Assembly: GCF_009363535.1 (NCBI RefSeq)
Contig: NZ_CP045369.1
Span: 1,306,001-1,370,000 of the forward strand
Origin: Microbulbifer sp. THAF38
GTDB lineage: Bacteria > Pseudomonadota > Gammaproteobacteria > Pseudomonadales > Cellvibrionaceae
Length of the DNA stretch: 64,000 nt
Direction of reading: 5' to 3'
Position numbers and translations under genes: made by a program. Within the stretch, counting starts at the first letter, position 1. Each line of letters begins with the position of its first letter. Shown here in pieces: positions 63,996-64,000 of this stretch. The notes below the pieces were generated by a model. That model ran no database searches. It was given only the letters and a program-made list of their open reading frames with translations, and was not told the origin of the DNA.

Positions 63996-64000
63996 ATGTT
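63996..64000 (+). CDS. csrA: Start of csrA (first five bases only)
   Basis: ATGTT at the right edge is preceded by AAGGAG at 63981-63986, a strong ribosome site. The position after lysC and the initial ATG-TT(G/A) fit csrA, the RNA-binding carbon-storage regulator. This rests only on conserved gene order, since no protein sequence is visible. Confidence 0.55.

Overview
The window reads as a chromosomal segment of a marine-type gammaproteobacterium. The best guess is a Microbulbifer-like member of the Cellvibrionales. This is inferred from the gene order recA-recX ... alaS-lysC-(csrA start), the purM-purN/DUF2066/hda neighbourhood, a modular secreted GH16 glucanase, and the abundance of DUF885 proteins. 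No rRNA, tRNA or CRISPR array was found.

Layout. 1-19.75 kb is mostly housekeeping: the tail of an M2 (ACE-like) peptidyl-dipeptidase, a PilJ-N protein, a FadL porin, a DUF3108 protein, purM-purN, DUF2066-hda, a UspE-like protein, two convergent DUF885 proteins, sodB, a membrane-anchored coiled-coil protein, class I fumarase, a third DUF885 protein, phhB and an OsmC-family gene. 19.8-30 kb is an accessory, decaying region: half of a GNAT gene, an IS630 element whose transposase is broken by a 5-bp repeat expansion, a LysE 3' relic, a complete IS3 element, a low-GC DUF885 gene, a degenerate IS5-like element, a DoxX pseudogene, a SMP-30/cupin pair, rimK and an IS5 remnant. 30-46.5 kb carries two paralogous NTF2-like genes around an AraC regulator, a CoA-type Nudix hydrolase, an RND pump (permease and adaptor), a NudC-like Nudix hydrolase, DUF4124, NIF3-like, cnoX, yjbR, a fifth DUF885 protein, nhaA, tlyA, a nuclease and LysE. 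At 46.8-47.5 kb lie the other half of the GNAT gene (opposite strand) and an IS3 relic. 47.9-53 kb holds an SMR transporter, a DTW protein, a GNAT, a decayed carbohydrate-enzyme gene and the GH16 enzyme. 53-64 kb is core again: pncC, recA (with a LexA box over its promoter), recX, glpK, class I aldolase, a lipase-like hydrolase, Trm112, HIT, alaS, lysC and the first bases of csrA.

Most notable: (1) five DUF885 putative metallohydrolases plus an M2 peptidase within 42 kb, which suggests a locally expanded peptide-processing capacity; (2) two complementary halves of an acetyltransferase gene that share a 51-bp inverted repeat and bracket about 27 kb, each beside a LysE-family gene or relic, so recombination across the repeat would rebuild a full gene; (3) a transposase broken by a TTTGA tandem expansion that preserves the frame but creates stop codons. 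glpK, aldolase and a monoacylglycerol-lipase-like hydrolase form a plausible glycerol-to-gluconeogenesis set between recX and alaS.
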